DNA from: Paenibacillus_AB hodogayensis
GTDB taxonomy: Bacteria; Bacillota; Bacilli; Paenibacillales; NBRC-103111
DNA: 64,000 bases
Assembly: GCF_039536325.1 (NCBI RefSeq)
Contig: NZ_BAAAYO010000001.1
Span: forward strand, 1,054,001-1,118,000
Direction: 5' to 3'
Shown: one piece after another, positions 10,126 to 17,737 of the stretch
Position numbering within the stretch: position 1 is the stretch's first letter
Layout of the letters: every line of letters begins with the position of its first letter
The notes under the pieces: model-generated
What the model saw: the letters and a program-made list of their open reading frames with translations, nothing else
Told to the model about the DNA's origin: nothing
Databases searched by the model: none
Position numbers and translations under genes: made by a program

Positions 10126-10175
10126 GTCTGTCCTGGTCTGTCCTGGTCTGTCCTGGTCTGTCCTGGTCTGTCCTG
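10126..10175. repeat. Five exact tandem copies of a 10-bp unit
   Basis: GTCTGTCCTG occurs five times in a row without mismatch, in the gap between hsp20 and clpB. Perfect short tandem arrays of this kind are prone to slippage. No protein-binding motif is recognised in the unit. Confidence 0.95.
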
Positions 10176-10193
10176 AACTTGCCGTTCTCCGGC

Positions 10194-10649
10194 TCAAGCG
10201 CCGTCCTGAATCTCGATGCGCTGCGCCGGCGTCGGTGTTTTCTTCTGCACATGCAGCGATAGCACGCCATCCTTCATCGATGCCCGAATGCCTTGTTCCC
10301 CGACATCCTTGATATAGAAGCGCCGGACGTACTCGCCCTCCAGCCGCTCCCGGCGAATATACCGCTTCGCCGCGTCACCGTCACTTTCGTCTTCGCTTCG
10401 GCGCATCGCACGGATCGTCAAGTAAGGGCTCGAATAATCGATCTCGATCTCTTCCTTGCGGAAACCCGGCAGCTCGGCTTCGATGACGTACCCTTGCTCC
10501 GTCTCGCGGATGTCCGTGCCGAATGCGACCGAGCGAAGCTGCTTCGTCGGCACGGCGGGCATCCCGCTGCGGAACAGCGCATCCAACGAACGGGCCAGCT
10601 GGCCGAACGATTCATTTCTATATTTTCCAACAGGGATCAATTCAAACAT
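10194..10649 (-). CDS. Hsp20/alpha-crystallin small heat-shock protein
   Basis: ATP-independent holdase of 151 residues, cytoplasmic. An alpha-crystallin domain is visible from about residue 43 (VAFGTDIRETEQGYVIEAELPGF) to the conserved ASMKDGVLSLHVQK strand near the C terminus, followed by a short tail (QRIEIQDG) carrying an I-x-I motif. The ATG at 10649 has a GAAAGGGGA ribosome site. Its promoter region carries two perfect CtsR boxes, so it should be induced by heat and protein misfolding. clpB follows and may share the regulon, with or without co-transcription. Confidence 0.93.
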   Translation of the reverse strand: MFELIPVGKYRNESFGQLARSLDALFRSGMPAVPTKQLRSVAFGTDIRETEQGYVIEAELPGFRKEEIEIDYSSPYLTIRAMRRSEDESDGDAAKRYIRRERLEGEYVRRFYIKDVGEQGIRASMKDGVLSLHVQKKTPTPAQRIEIQDGA

Positions 10650-10665
10650 CTTTCATTCCCCTTTC

Positions 10666-10682
10666 TTTGACCAAGTTTGACC
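10666..10682 (-). promoter_or_regulatory. CtsR operator (proximal) of hsp20
   Basis: On the minus strand this reads GGTCAAACTTGGTCAAA, a perfect match to the CtsR direct heptad repeat RGTCAAA-N3-RGTCAAA. It lies between the -10 (10693-10698) and the start codon, so bound CtsR would block early transcription. Confidence 0.9.
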
Positions 10683-10692
10683 TTACACCTTT

Positions 10693-10720
10693 ATTATAGC
10701 AGCGAACGGAGATTAAACAA
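10693..10720 (-). promoter_or_regulatory. Vegetative promoter of hsp20
   Basis: Minus strand: TTGTTT (10715-10720), 16-bp spacer, TATAAT (10693-10698). The predicted transcription start falls a few bases before the proximal CtsR box. Confidence 0.7.
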
Positions 10721-10798
10721 TGACAGTTATTGCTCAAAAATGCTCGTATTCCACCATTTTCGGCTGTTTGAAGTGTTTAACACGGTGCGAATCCTTTG

Positions 10799-10815
10799 TT
10801 TGACCTTTTTTGACC
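10799..10815 (-). promoter_or_regulatory. Second CtsR operator upstream of hsp20
   Basis: Minus strand GGTCAAAAAAGGTCAAA, again two perfect heptads with a 3-bp gap, 133 bp upstream of the first box. It could repress a second upstream promoter or co-operate with the proximal site. No other gene needs a CtsR site here: the aldo/keto reductase converges and ends at 10955. Confidence 0.85.
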
Positions 10816-10886
10816 TTAATAAGACAGAATGGTCTTTGCCGCGAAAAACAGCATTAAAAGAGTAGGAATGAGCGCGGTCCGGCGAA

Positions 10887-10932
10887 ACAAAAAAGGAGAA
10901 CGGCTGTCGGCATAGGCCACACCATTCTCCTT
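10887..10932 (-). terminator. Terminator of the aldo/keto reductase gene
   Basis: Minus strand stem AAGGAGAA / TTCTCCTT (10925-10932 with 10893-10900), with a loop that contains further GGCC pairing, then a T-rich run TTTTTTGTTT. Confidence 0.75.
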
Positions 10933-10954
10933 GTCGTTTTACTGGCATGGATGC

Positions 10955-11992
10955 TCAAAGCGACTCCCGCACCCGTGCGACCTGCTCCGGCGATAGCGTA
11001 ATCGTACCGGCGCGGGCATTGGATTCAAGCTGCTTCACCGATGTGGAGGACGGAATAAGGGTTCCCATCCCGGGCAGCGTCAGCATATACGCCATAACCA
11101 GTTGGCTCAGCTCATAGTCCCATTCGCGCGCCAGCGAGCCCAGACGGTGCAGCTTGGCGGTCGTGTCCGAATCGACCTTCCAGTCTCCTTCGTCGTATCG
11201 GCGGTCGCCCGGCCCCACTTTCGCCGCATCGAGATAACGGTCGGTCAGCAGTCCTCGGGCAAGAGGGCTCCACGGCACGAACGATATGCCTTCCGCTGCG
11301 CAATAATCGAGCGCACCCGTCCGTTCGGCCTGCTCCCCATCCAGAAGGTCGAACTGGTTTTGCACCGCCGCGACCCGGCAGCGGACAGACAAGGAAGCCG
11401 ATAGACGCTTGTACAGCTCCAACTGCGGTACGGTAAAATTCGAAACGGCGAAGTAGCGGACCGTACCGGAACGCACCAAATCCTCCACCGTCGCCAAGCT
11501 TTCCTCCGCGGGCGCGTCCTCATCGAAGCCGTGAAAATACAGCACGTCGATCCGGTCTGTCTGCAGCCGTTCCAGACTGGCCGAGACCGAGTCGAGAATG
11601 TTCGAGCGCGACAAGCCGCCATGGTTCGGGGTCGTCCCGTCCATGCCGCCGAACAGCTTCGTGGCCAGTACGATATCGCGCCGGTGCGCGGCGTTCGCTT
11701 TGAACCATCTGCCGATGACCCGCTCGGAATTGCCGGAGCCAAGATTATAGCGGTTCGCCGTGTCCCAGAACGTAACGCCCAGCTCGAGCGCCCGGTCGAA
11801 CAAGGCGAACGCCTCCGCTTCGCCGACCCGCGCCCCGTCTCCTGTTTCGGGCAGCCCGATCTTCCAGGTGCCGAGCCCGATGCTCGATACTTGCAAACCG
11901 GTGGAGCCGAGTCTGCGGTAAGGCATTCCGTTGAAAGAGTTCGTGCGGAACGGTACATTGTATAAAGCCGGATTCGGTGTTAGCGCATCCAT
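10955..11992 (-). CDS. Aldo/keto reductase
   Basis: NAD(P)H-dependent oxidoreductase with a TIM barrel, 345 residues, cytoplasmic. The catalytic tetrad is readable: Asp77 (FWDTA), Tyr82 (NRYN), Lys112 (LATKLF) and His154 (YFHGF). The inserted GGMDGTTPNHGGLSR loop and the order of motifs place it with the YghZ/Kv-beta-like AKRs that reduce small aldehydes such as methylglyoxal or L-glyceraldehyde 3-phosphate; the true substrate is unknown. The start MDALTPNPALYN has a strong GAGGAGG site; further upstream the frame stays open but lacks a family-like sequence. A 16-bp palindrome lies 38 bp upstream. Confidence 0.9.
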   Translation of the reverse strand: MDALTPNPALYNVPFRTNSFNGMPYRRLGSTGLQVSSIGLGTWKIGLPETGDGARVGEAEAFALFDRALELGVTFWDTANRYNLGSGNSERVIGRWFKANAAHRRDIVLATKLFGGMDGTTPNHGGLSRSNILDSVSASLERLQTDRIDVLYFHGFDEDAPAEESLATVEDLVRSGTVRYFAVSNFTVPQLELYKRLSASLSVRCRVAAVQNQFDLLDGEQAERTGALDYCAAEGISFVPWSPLARGLLTDRYLDAAKVGPGDRRYDEGDWKVDSDTTAKLHRLGSLAREWDYELSQLVMAYMLTLPGMGTLIPSSTSVKQLESNARAGTITLSPEQVARVRESL

Positions 11993-12030
11993 AAAGCAGC
12001 CTCCTCGCTTTTGGTTGTATGCAACCTGTA

Positions 12031-12046
12031 TATGATCCTGATCATA
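12031..12046. promoter_or_regulatory. Palindrome upstream of the aldo/keto reductase
   Basis: TATGATC-CT-GATCATA, arms perfect over 7 bp, 38 bp upstream of the start codon, beside a second small inverted repeat GGTTG/CAACC (12013-12026). It is a plausible operator; no regulator family could be assigned. Confidence 0.4.
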
Positions 12047-12101
12047 CCATATTCCGCTAGGCATGCGATACCCGTTCGCGAGACGGAGACGGGAGGCACG
12101 G

Positions 12102-12198
12102 GAGGCAATCTTACCGAATCCGCGTTTCGTTCCTACGAAGATTGCCTCAACAAGACAGCATGCCCGCTTCGCGCTCAATCTTTCGCGTAAACGGGCAT
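12102..12198. repeat. Two adjacent stem-loops between binding-protein and reductase genes
   Basis: Stem 1: GAGGCAATCTT (12102-12112) with AAGATTGCCTC (12138-12148), perfect over 11 bp. Stem 2: ATGCCCG (12160-12166) with CGGGCAT (12192-12198) plus inner pairing. Both lie downstream of the siderophore-binding gene on its strand and could end its transcript, but neither has a clear U tract. Confidence 0.4.
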
Positions 12199-12209
12199 CG
12201 GTTCTTTGC

Positions 12210-13241
12210 TTATTTCAACAAAAACTTGTTCAAGTCGTCGAGCATCAGGTTTGCGGAAATGATTCCTCCGGACGAGTTCCAAATACCGTCGTCCACCTTG
12301 ATCGCCTTGCCCTTCTTTGCCACGTCCAGGTTTTTCCACAGCGGGTCCTGCAGCCAGTCGTTTTCCGTCTTCGTCGTTTCGCCTTTGTCGTCGAGCAGAG
12401 TAAAATAGAACAAAATATCGCCGTCGGCTTCGGGCAGACGCTCTTTGCCGATAATGTCGGCGAACGTCTCCTTGTCCTGCGCGGCCGGGCGCTTCAAACC
12501 GACTTTTTGCAGAATTCCGCCGGGAAATGTGTCATTATAGTAGATGCGGACCTTGTCCCCCACATAAAAGCGGACAAGCGACACTTTCGTATTGATTTTA
12601 TCGCCCAACTGCTTGCGCAATTCTTCGGCTCTTTTATCGAACGCGGCCAGCTTCTTGTCGCCTTCGGCTTTCTTGTTCAAAGCTTCGGCATATACTTTGT
12701 AGTTGATGAACGTATCGGAGTTCGTCCGCGTCGAGAACACGGTCGGCGCGATACGGGACAACTGCTCGTACACTTTTTCCTGACGCAGCTTGTTGCCGAT
12801 AATCAGGTCCGGCTTCAGCGCCGCGATCAGCTCCAGATTGGGCTGGTTCTCGTCGCCGACGATTTGCACGTCCTTCAACTGGTCTTTCAAATGAGCATAC
12901 ATCGGATCGGTGCCCCATGCCCGGACCATGCCTACCGGCTTGATGCCCAGATCGAGCGCCGCTTCCACGGCGTCATTGACCAGGACGACGACCCGCTTGG
13001 GAGTCCCCTTCACCGTCGTTTCGCCCATGGCGTGCTTCACCGTGTAAGGCGTATTGCTATCCTCCGTTGTCTGCGTATTGGCGGAAGCGGGCGGGGTCGG
13101 CGAATTGGCCGAAGTCGCAGGCGATGTCGGCTGGGATGCCGGGGCGGGTTTCGAAGCTCCCCCGCAGGCTGCCAAAGCAGCCGCCAGAAGCAGCAGCAGC
13201 AACGCAACCATTGCCGGGTACAAACGGTAATTTCGAATCAT
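12210..13241 (-). CDS. Iron-siderophore ABC transporter substrate-binding lipoprotein
   Basis: Surface lipoprotein of 343 residues that would deliver a ferric siderophore to an FhuBG/FeuBC-type permease. The signal peptide ends in a lipobox with Cys26 (LAAALAACGG), followed by a Pro/Ala/Ser linker. The mature part is a class III (FecB/FhuD) fold: TPYTVKHAMGETTVKGTPKRVVV, the helix backbone LELIAALKPDLIIGN and a C-terminal NLMLDDLNKFL. The ATG at 13241 has an AAGGGAGAG site. No permease or ATPase gene is adjacent. A Fur-box-like site lies in the shared promoter region with the divergent AraC-FecB regulator. Confidence 0.9.
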   Translation of the reverse strand: MIRNYRLYPAMVALLLLLLAAALAACGGASKPAPASQPTSPATSANSPTPPASANTQTTEDSNTPYTVKHAMGETTVKGTPKRVVVLVNDAVEAALDLGIKPVGMVRAWGTDPMYAHLKDQLKDVQIVGDENQPNLELIAALKPDLIIGNKLRQEKVYEQLSRIAPTVFSTRTNSDTFINYKVYAEALNKKAEGDKKLAAFDKRAEELRKQLGDKINTKVSLVRFYVGDKVRIYYNDTFPGGILQKVGLKRPAAQDKETFADIIGKERLPEADGDILFYFTLLDDKGETTKTENDWLQDPLWKNLDVAKKGKAIKVDDGIWNSSGGIISANLMLDDLNKFLLK

Positions 13242-13265
13242 GATGGTCTCTCTCTCCCTTTCTGT

Positions 13266-13284
13266 GATAATGATTCTTGTTATC
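13266..13284. promoter_or_regulatory. Fur-box-like operator between divergent iron genes
   Basis: GATAATGATTCTTGTTATC matches 15 of 19 positions of the classical Fur palindrome and keeps both GATAAT/TTATC ends. It lies 25 bp upstream of the siderophore-binding gene and about 150 bp upstream of the divergent regulator, as expected for iron-repressed expression of both. Confidence 0.8.
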
Positions 13285-13437
13285 AATAATGCTAGTGTAT
13301 ATCAATGCAGAATCTGTCGTCCATGAACGGACGTATCCGTTTTGATGCACGATTCTACCCGAACCGCTATACTCCGGTCCGCATGTCTCAACCGGACAAC
13401 CTTTACACCTCGATCGAACAGGAAGGAGCCGCTCTCT

Positions 13438-15411
13438 ATGTCCACACGTTCGCCGGAAAGGCCCAGCCGCACGCTGCTGCTGCTGTCGTCCGTTCGCCGC
13501 ATTCGCCGGTCCGGTCCCCGCTTCCTAACGCGCCGCGTCTCGCCCGCTCCGATGCTTTGCTGCGTCATCGCGGGGAGCGGGACGCTGCGACTCGATGGGG
13601 AGGCGTTTCCGGCGGAGCCATCCCGGCTTTATTACATTCCCGCAGGCGCAGTTATCGAAGCGGAGGTCGGCGCCAACGGGATCGAATACGTGCTCATCGT
13701 CACGAGGCCGGTCGCCGTCCCGGGCAAACGCGCTCTCCACGGCCACTCTATTCAGGCCAGAGGGCATGTCGGTTCAGGAGCGGAGGCGGGACCGGTTGGC
13801 TCTGACAAGCAGGGTGGTTCCGGCGGGCAGGTCGGTCCGGAAGAGCAGGCCGGCTCTGGCGAGCAAGCTGACTTCGGGGAGCAAGAAGCTTCGGACAAGC
13901 AAACCGACTTTGGCGAGCCGTTCGGTCTGGACAAGCACTTGGACCGCTCCCGCGAGCAGGTCGCTTCGGATAAGCAGGCCGACTTTGGCGAGACGGTCAC
14001 AGCCGATCAGGTTTTTCCTCCCGGCGGCAGCATGCTTTCGCGCCATCCGGACGCGGCCCTTCCCTTTTTGCCCGGGCTCCTTCCGTTAGACAAGCCGCAG
14101 GAAGCGCTCCTGTTGCTGCACAGGTTGGAGAAAGCTGCCGGGAAGACGGCCAGCTCCTCTCCCCGGCGAGGCGGTCCGGAGCCGGAATGGCTGCTTTATG
14201 CGCTGCTCGTTCTGCTCACCGGCGGTCCGGAACGGGAATTGGCAGTTAGAACCATAGCGATAGCAGCGACAGGAACGTTAGAAGCAGCGGTAGAAACAAA
14301 GGAGCCTGAGCACAAGGCCGAAGACCAGACGACCCGTTCGTCCGACAGCGTCATCCAGCCCTGCATCGCCTATATACAGGAGCATTATTCGCGCAAAATC
14401 AGCCGCGAGACGCTGGCGGATATCGCCAAGCTGACCCCGAATGCCTTTTGCCGCAGCTTCAAACGCGTGACGGGCGTTTCCCCAACCGATTATATAAACC
14501 GCATCCGTATCGAGCGGGCTAAGGACTTGCTCTCGCCCGCCGGCTCGGTCAAGGACGTGGCCGCTTCCGTCGGATACGTCAGCGAATATTATTTTAGCCG
14601 CATGTTCAAGAAGACGGTCGGCTTATCTCCTACGCTGTTTATCAAAAGAGAGCGGCTCCGGGTCGCGACCGCTTCGCGCAACGGCTTCCACGATAATTTG
14701 TCCTTCATCGGGGTCGAAGCGGCCGCAGGCGTCGATTGCTATCGATACCCGTGGATGGATGACGCCGAGTACAACCGGAAGCTGCAATCCCAGCTCGGGC
14801 AGCTGCGTCTCGTCAAGCCCGATTTGATTATCGCTGACTATTTTCATGCCGGACTGTACAAAACGTTGAATGAAATCGCGCCGACCGTGCTGCTGGAGCA
14901 CCACCTCGATTGGAAGCTGACTCACCGGAAACTTGCGGAGCTGACCGGCCGCGAACGGGAGGCCGAGCAGACGTTCCGGCTGCTGGAGGAACGTAAGGAG
15001 GAAGCACGCAGCCGGCTGGAAAGATCGGAGCGGGCGGGAACCGTAGCGGTCATGCAGCTTCTGCCGAGCGTCGTGCGTTTGCAAGGGGCGGTCAACCATC
15101 CTTTGAACGAGCTGCTTTACCTCGAATTGGGGCTCAAACCTGGCCAATCGGTGCCGTTGAATAAAATGAGGGAAGAGTGGCCGGCCGCTTCCTCGGCAAG
15201 TCTGCTCCCAGAGAACAACTTGTCCGATACGCAAACCGACTATTTGTTCATCTACCGGCATGAGGGCGAAATCGATTTTGACTTTGCAACAGCCATCAAG
15301 AAGCTGCCGGGAGCCGTCCATACCCGGTTTATCGCAAATTGGCTGCACATGAGCTGGACGCCTGCGGGGCGGCTGGCGATTATCGACGAAATCATCTCGA
15401 CACTCGGCTAG
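13438..15411 (+). CDS. AraC-family regulator fused to a FecB/BtuF-like siderophore-binding domain (Btr type)
   Basis: Cytoplasmic regulator of 657 residues. The start MSTRSPERP has a GGAAGGAG site 9 bp away; an upstream ATG at 13342 lacks one. Order of parts: N-terminal cupin-like sensor (about 35-110, GSGTLRLDGEAF and YYIPAG), a low-complexity linker (about 115-190) with imperfect SDKQ..DFGE repeats, a helical stretch, two AraC helix-turn-helix motifs (about 305-405, ISRETLADIAKLTPNAFCRSF and VKDVAASVGYVSEYYFSRMF), and a C-terminal FecB-like domain (about 410-657, VKPDLIIADYFHAGLYK). The same architecture is known from Bacillus subtilis Btr, which activates bacillibactin uptake when it binds the ferri-siderophore. 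Here the target is probably the divergent binding-protein gene. The repetitive linker is not part of Btr. Confidence 0.88.
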   Translation: MSTRSPERPSRTLLLLSSVRRIRRSGPRFLTRRVSPAPMLCCVIAGSGTLRLDGEAFPAEPSRLYYIPAGAVIEAEVGANGIEYVLIVTRPVAVPGKRALHGHSIQARGHVGSGAEAGPVGSDKQGGSGGQVGPEEQAGSGEQADFGEQEASDKQTDFGEPFGLDKHLDRSREQVASDKQADFGETVTADQVFPPGGSMLSRHPDAALPFLPGLLPLDKPQEALLLLHRLEKAAGKTASSSPRRGGPEPEWLLYALLVLLTGGPERELAVRTIAIAATGTLEAAVETKEPEHKAEDQTTRSSDSVIQPCIAYIQEHYSRKISRETLADIAKLTPNAFCRSFKRVTGVSPTDYINRIRIERAKDLLSPAGSVKDVAASVGYVSEYYFSRMFKKTVGLSPTLFIKRERLRVATASRNGFHDNLSFIGVEAAAGVDCYRYPWMDDAEYNRKLQSQLGQLRLVKPDLIIADYFHAGLYKTLNEIAPTVLLEHHLDWKLTHRKLAELTGREREAEQTFRLLEERKEEARSRLERSERAGTVAVMQLLPSVVRLQGAVNHPLNELLYLELGLKPGQSVPLNKMREEWPAASSASLLPENNLSDTQTDYLFIYRHEGEIDFDFATAIKKLPGAVHTRFIANWLHMSWTPAGRLAIIDEIISTLG

Positions 15412-15437
15412 ACTGGCGCCGCTGCTCGATGACGCAC

Positions 15438-15487
15438 AAAAAAAACCGCTGAAGCTCCCTGCTTTCAGGAACTTCGGCGGTTTTTTT
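15438..15487 (+). terminator. Terminator after the AraC-FecB regulator
   Basis: A-tract, then CCGCTGAAG (15446-15454) pairing with CTTCGGCGG (15472-15480) with one G-T wobble, followed by seven T. Confidence 0.9.
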
Positions 15488-15587
15488 GCATTTTTTCGAT
15501 TGAGGAGTTTGGAAGGAACCAGTTAGTCGGAAAACCTGTCAATTTGGTGCCTATAACGGGCAAAATGCTCAGGCTTTTCCTCCCCAC

Positions 15588-15995
15588 GCCCAGGCTTAAT
15601 GCTCGAACGAACACTACCGCTCCGGAAAATCGCTCAATTCGCTCGGTTAACGCGCTTTGGAGCACTATCCGTACCCGGGTTCGCTCCAAACGGGTCGCTT
15701 TCCGGGTCCATGCCCAGGCTTAATGCTCAAACGAACACTACCAGACCGGAAAAGCACCCAATTCGCTCGGTTAACGCGCTTTGGAACACTATCCGCATCG
15801 GATTCGCTCCGAACATGCCGCTTTCCGGCCTCATGCCCTCGCTTAGTGTCCAAACGAACACTACCACTCCGGAAAATCGCTCAATTCGCTCGGTTAACGC
15901 TCTTTGGAGCACTATCCGTACCCGGGTTCGCTCCAAACGGGTCGCTTTCCGGCTACATACCCATGCTTAATGTCCAAATGCTCTCCCCTTACCAT
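15588..15995. repeat. Tandem array of a ~124-bp structured repeat (3 copies plus a partial fourth)
   Basis: Copies start at 15588, 15712 and 15835, with a truncated fourth at 15959. Copies 1 and 3 are nearly identical; copy 2 diverges more. Each begins near GCCCAGGCTTAATG, contains AACGAACACTACC and CAATTCGCTCGGTTAACG, and holds nested inverted repeats: outer arms (C)CGGAAA and TTTCCGG, and inner arms TTTGGAGC and GCTCCAAA (perfect in copies 1 and 3, degraded in copy 2). Short open frames run through the array, but they have no ribosome site and simply reflect the repeat. The array fills the gap between the regulator terminator and araB. No known repeat family is recognised. Confidence 0.9.
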
Positions 15996-16033
15996 CCATC
16001 GCTCAGCAATTAACGGCTAAAGCCCTTCACCGT

Positions 16034-17716
16034 TCACCGCTTCGACTCGACTGCCCGCTCCTGCAGCTTGCGAAGACGGTGCATCGACTCGTTCGCGCCT
16101 TTGCCGAAATAGTCGTGCAGCGTCACGTATTCGCGGTACAGCTCCTCGTACAGGCGGACATGGTCCGCGTTCGGGTAATACGACTGTTTCACCGGCGGAG
16201 CCATGCGGGCTGCCGCATCGGCCAACGTCGCGTAGCCGCCGCCGGCGATTCCCGCCGCCACCGCGCCCATCATCGCCGAGCCGAGGGCGGTCGACTGCTC
16301 CGCCGCCGGGATGTCGATCTGCTTGCCGGTCACGTCGGCGTAAATCTGCATAAGCAGCGGATTGCGCTGCGGAATGCCGCCGTTGGCCGCCACGACCGAG
16401 ATCGGGATGCCGCTCGCCTCGAACGCCTCGATCACCCGCTTCGTACCGAAGGCGGTCGCCTCCAGCAGCGCCCGGTATATTTGCGCCGGCCGCGTCTGGA
16501 GGCCGAGCCCGACGATCAGGCCCCGCAGGCTTTCGTCGGCGAGGACGGAACGGTTGCCGTTCCACCAGTCGAGCGCCAGCAGCCCGCTTTCGCCCGGCGC
16601 CATCGCCTCGGCCTCGCGTCCGAGCCAATCGAACACGGACTCGCCCTTCTGCGCCGCCTGATCGCGGACATACGCCGGAACGGCATGGTCGACGAACCAG
16701 GCGAACATGTCGCCGACCGCCGGCTGGCCGGCTTCATAGCCGAAATAGCCGGGCACGATGCCGTCCTCGACGACGCCGCGAATGCCCTCCACCTCGCGCT
16801 CCGAATCGGCGATCAGCATATGGCATAGCGACGTGCCCATGGCGAGCACCATCGTGCCGGGCCGGACAACGCCCACGCCAGGCACGGCCGCATGCGCATC
16901 GATAATCGCCGCCGCTACCGGGATGCCCGCGCGCAGCCCCGTCAGCTGCGCCATCTCGGGCGTCAGTTCCCCCGCCTTTGTGCCGGAGGGGATCGTCTCG
17001 CCGCGCAGCTTCGTCTCGGGGAGCGAAGCCAGCCGCGGATCGGCGGCCTCGAGATAGCCGCGGTCCGGGTAGCCTTCCGTCTTATGCCACGTCCCCTTGT
17101 AGCCGGCCGCGCAGCTGTTGCGCTTAAGCGTCCCGGTCATCGCCCAGACGACCCAATCCGCCGCCTCGACGAACCGGTCGGTCGCGTCGAACAGCTCGGG
17201 GTCCTCGCGCAGCGTCTGGGCTACTTTCGGCAGCAGCCACTCCGAGGACAGACTGCCGCCGTAGCGGCTCAGGAACGTCTCGCCGCGGGCGACCGCCAGC
17301 TCGTTCAGCCGGTCCGCATCCTCCTGCGCGGCGTGATGCTTCCACAGCTTTACCCAGGCGTGCGGCCGCCGTTTCCACGTCTCGCTGAAGCACAACGGCG
17401 CGTTGGCGCCATCGACCGGCAAGATCGTACATGCGGTAAAATCGATGCCGATGCCGACGATCTCGTCGGCCGACACGCCGGACTGGCGCAAAGCCTCGGG
17501 CACGGAACGGCGCAGCACCTCGAGATAGTCGTCGGGATGCTGAAGCGCCCAATCCGCGCCCAGCTTGACGCCGCCCTCCGGCAGCTCCTTGTCCATCACC
17601 CCGTGCGGGTACGGTGTTACATGAGTGGCCAGCACGCGGCCGTTTTTCGTATCGACGATCAGCGCACGGCCCGATTCCGTACCGTAGTCGATGCCGATCG
17701 CGTAAGTTCCGTTCAT
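16034..17716 (-). CDS. araB: Ribulokinase (FGGY sugar kinase)
   Basis: Phosphorylates ribulose at C5 with ATP, cytoplasmic. The 560-residue length and the N-terminal YAIGIDYGTESGRALIVD are diagnostic of AraB-type ribulokinases, with GIGIDFTACTILPVD and the C-terminal NGGIPQRNPLLMQIYADV / EQSTALGSAMMGA FGGY signatures. The start lies 21 bp after the fucI stop with a GAAAGGAAC site, so the two genes form one operon. E. coli AraB accepts several 2-ketopentoses including D-ribulose, so next to a fucose isomerase the product may be D-ribulose 5-phosphate from D-arabinose. No epimerase (araD) or aldolase (fucA) lies nearby. Confidence 0.93.
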   Translation of the reverse strand: MNGTYAIGIDYGTESGRALIVDTKNGRVLATHVTPYPHGVMDKELPEGGVKLGADWALQHPDDYLEVLRRSVPEALRQSGVSADEIVGIGIDFTACTILPVDGANAPLCFSETWKRRPHAWVKLWKHHAAQEDADRLNELAVARGETFLSRYGGSLSSEWLLPKVAQTLREDPELFDATDRFVEAADWVVWAMTGTLKRNSCAAGYKGTWHKTEGYPDRGYLEAADPRLASLPETKLRGETIPSGTKAGELTPEMAQLTGLRAGIPVAAAIIDAHAAVPGVGVVRPGTMVLAMGTSLCHMLIADSEREVEGIRGVVEDGIVPGYFGYEAGQPAVGDMFAWFVDHAVPAYVRDQAAQKGESVFDWLGREAEAMAPGESGLLALDWWNGNRSVLADESLRGLIVGLGLQTRPAQIYRALLEATAFGTKRVIEAFEASGIPISVVAANGGIPQRNPLLMQIYADVTGKQIDIPAAEQSTALGSAMMGAVAAGIAGGGYATLADAAARMAPPVKQSYYPNADHVRLYEELYREYVTLHDYFGKGANESMHRLRKLQERAVESKR

Positions 17717-17737
17717 CGATTCATCGTTCCTTTCGCG

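Noticed and set aside
15588..15995. Possible CRISPR array
   Set aside because: The unit is ~124 bp, tandem without unique spacers, and no cas gene is present.
15599..16013. Two overlapping repetitive open frames of about 120 codons
   Set aside because: They arise from the tandem 124-bp repeat; no ribosome site and the encoded sequence repeats with the DNA unit.
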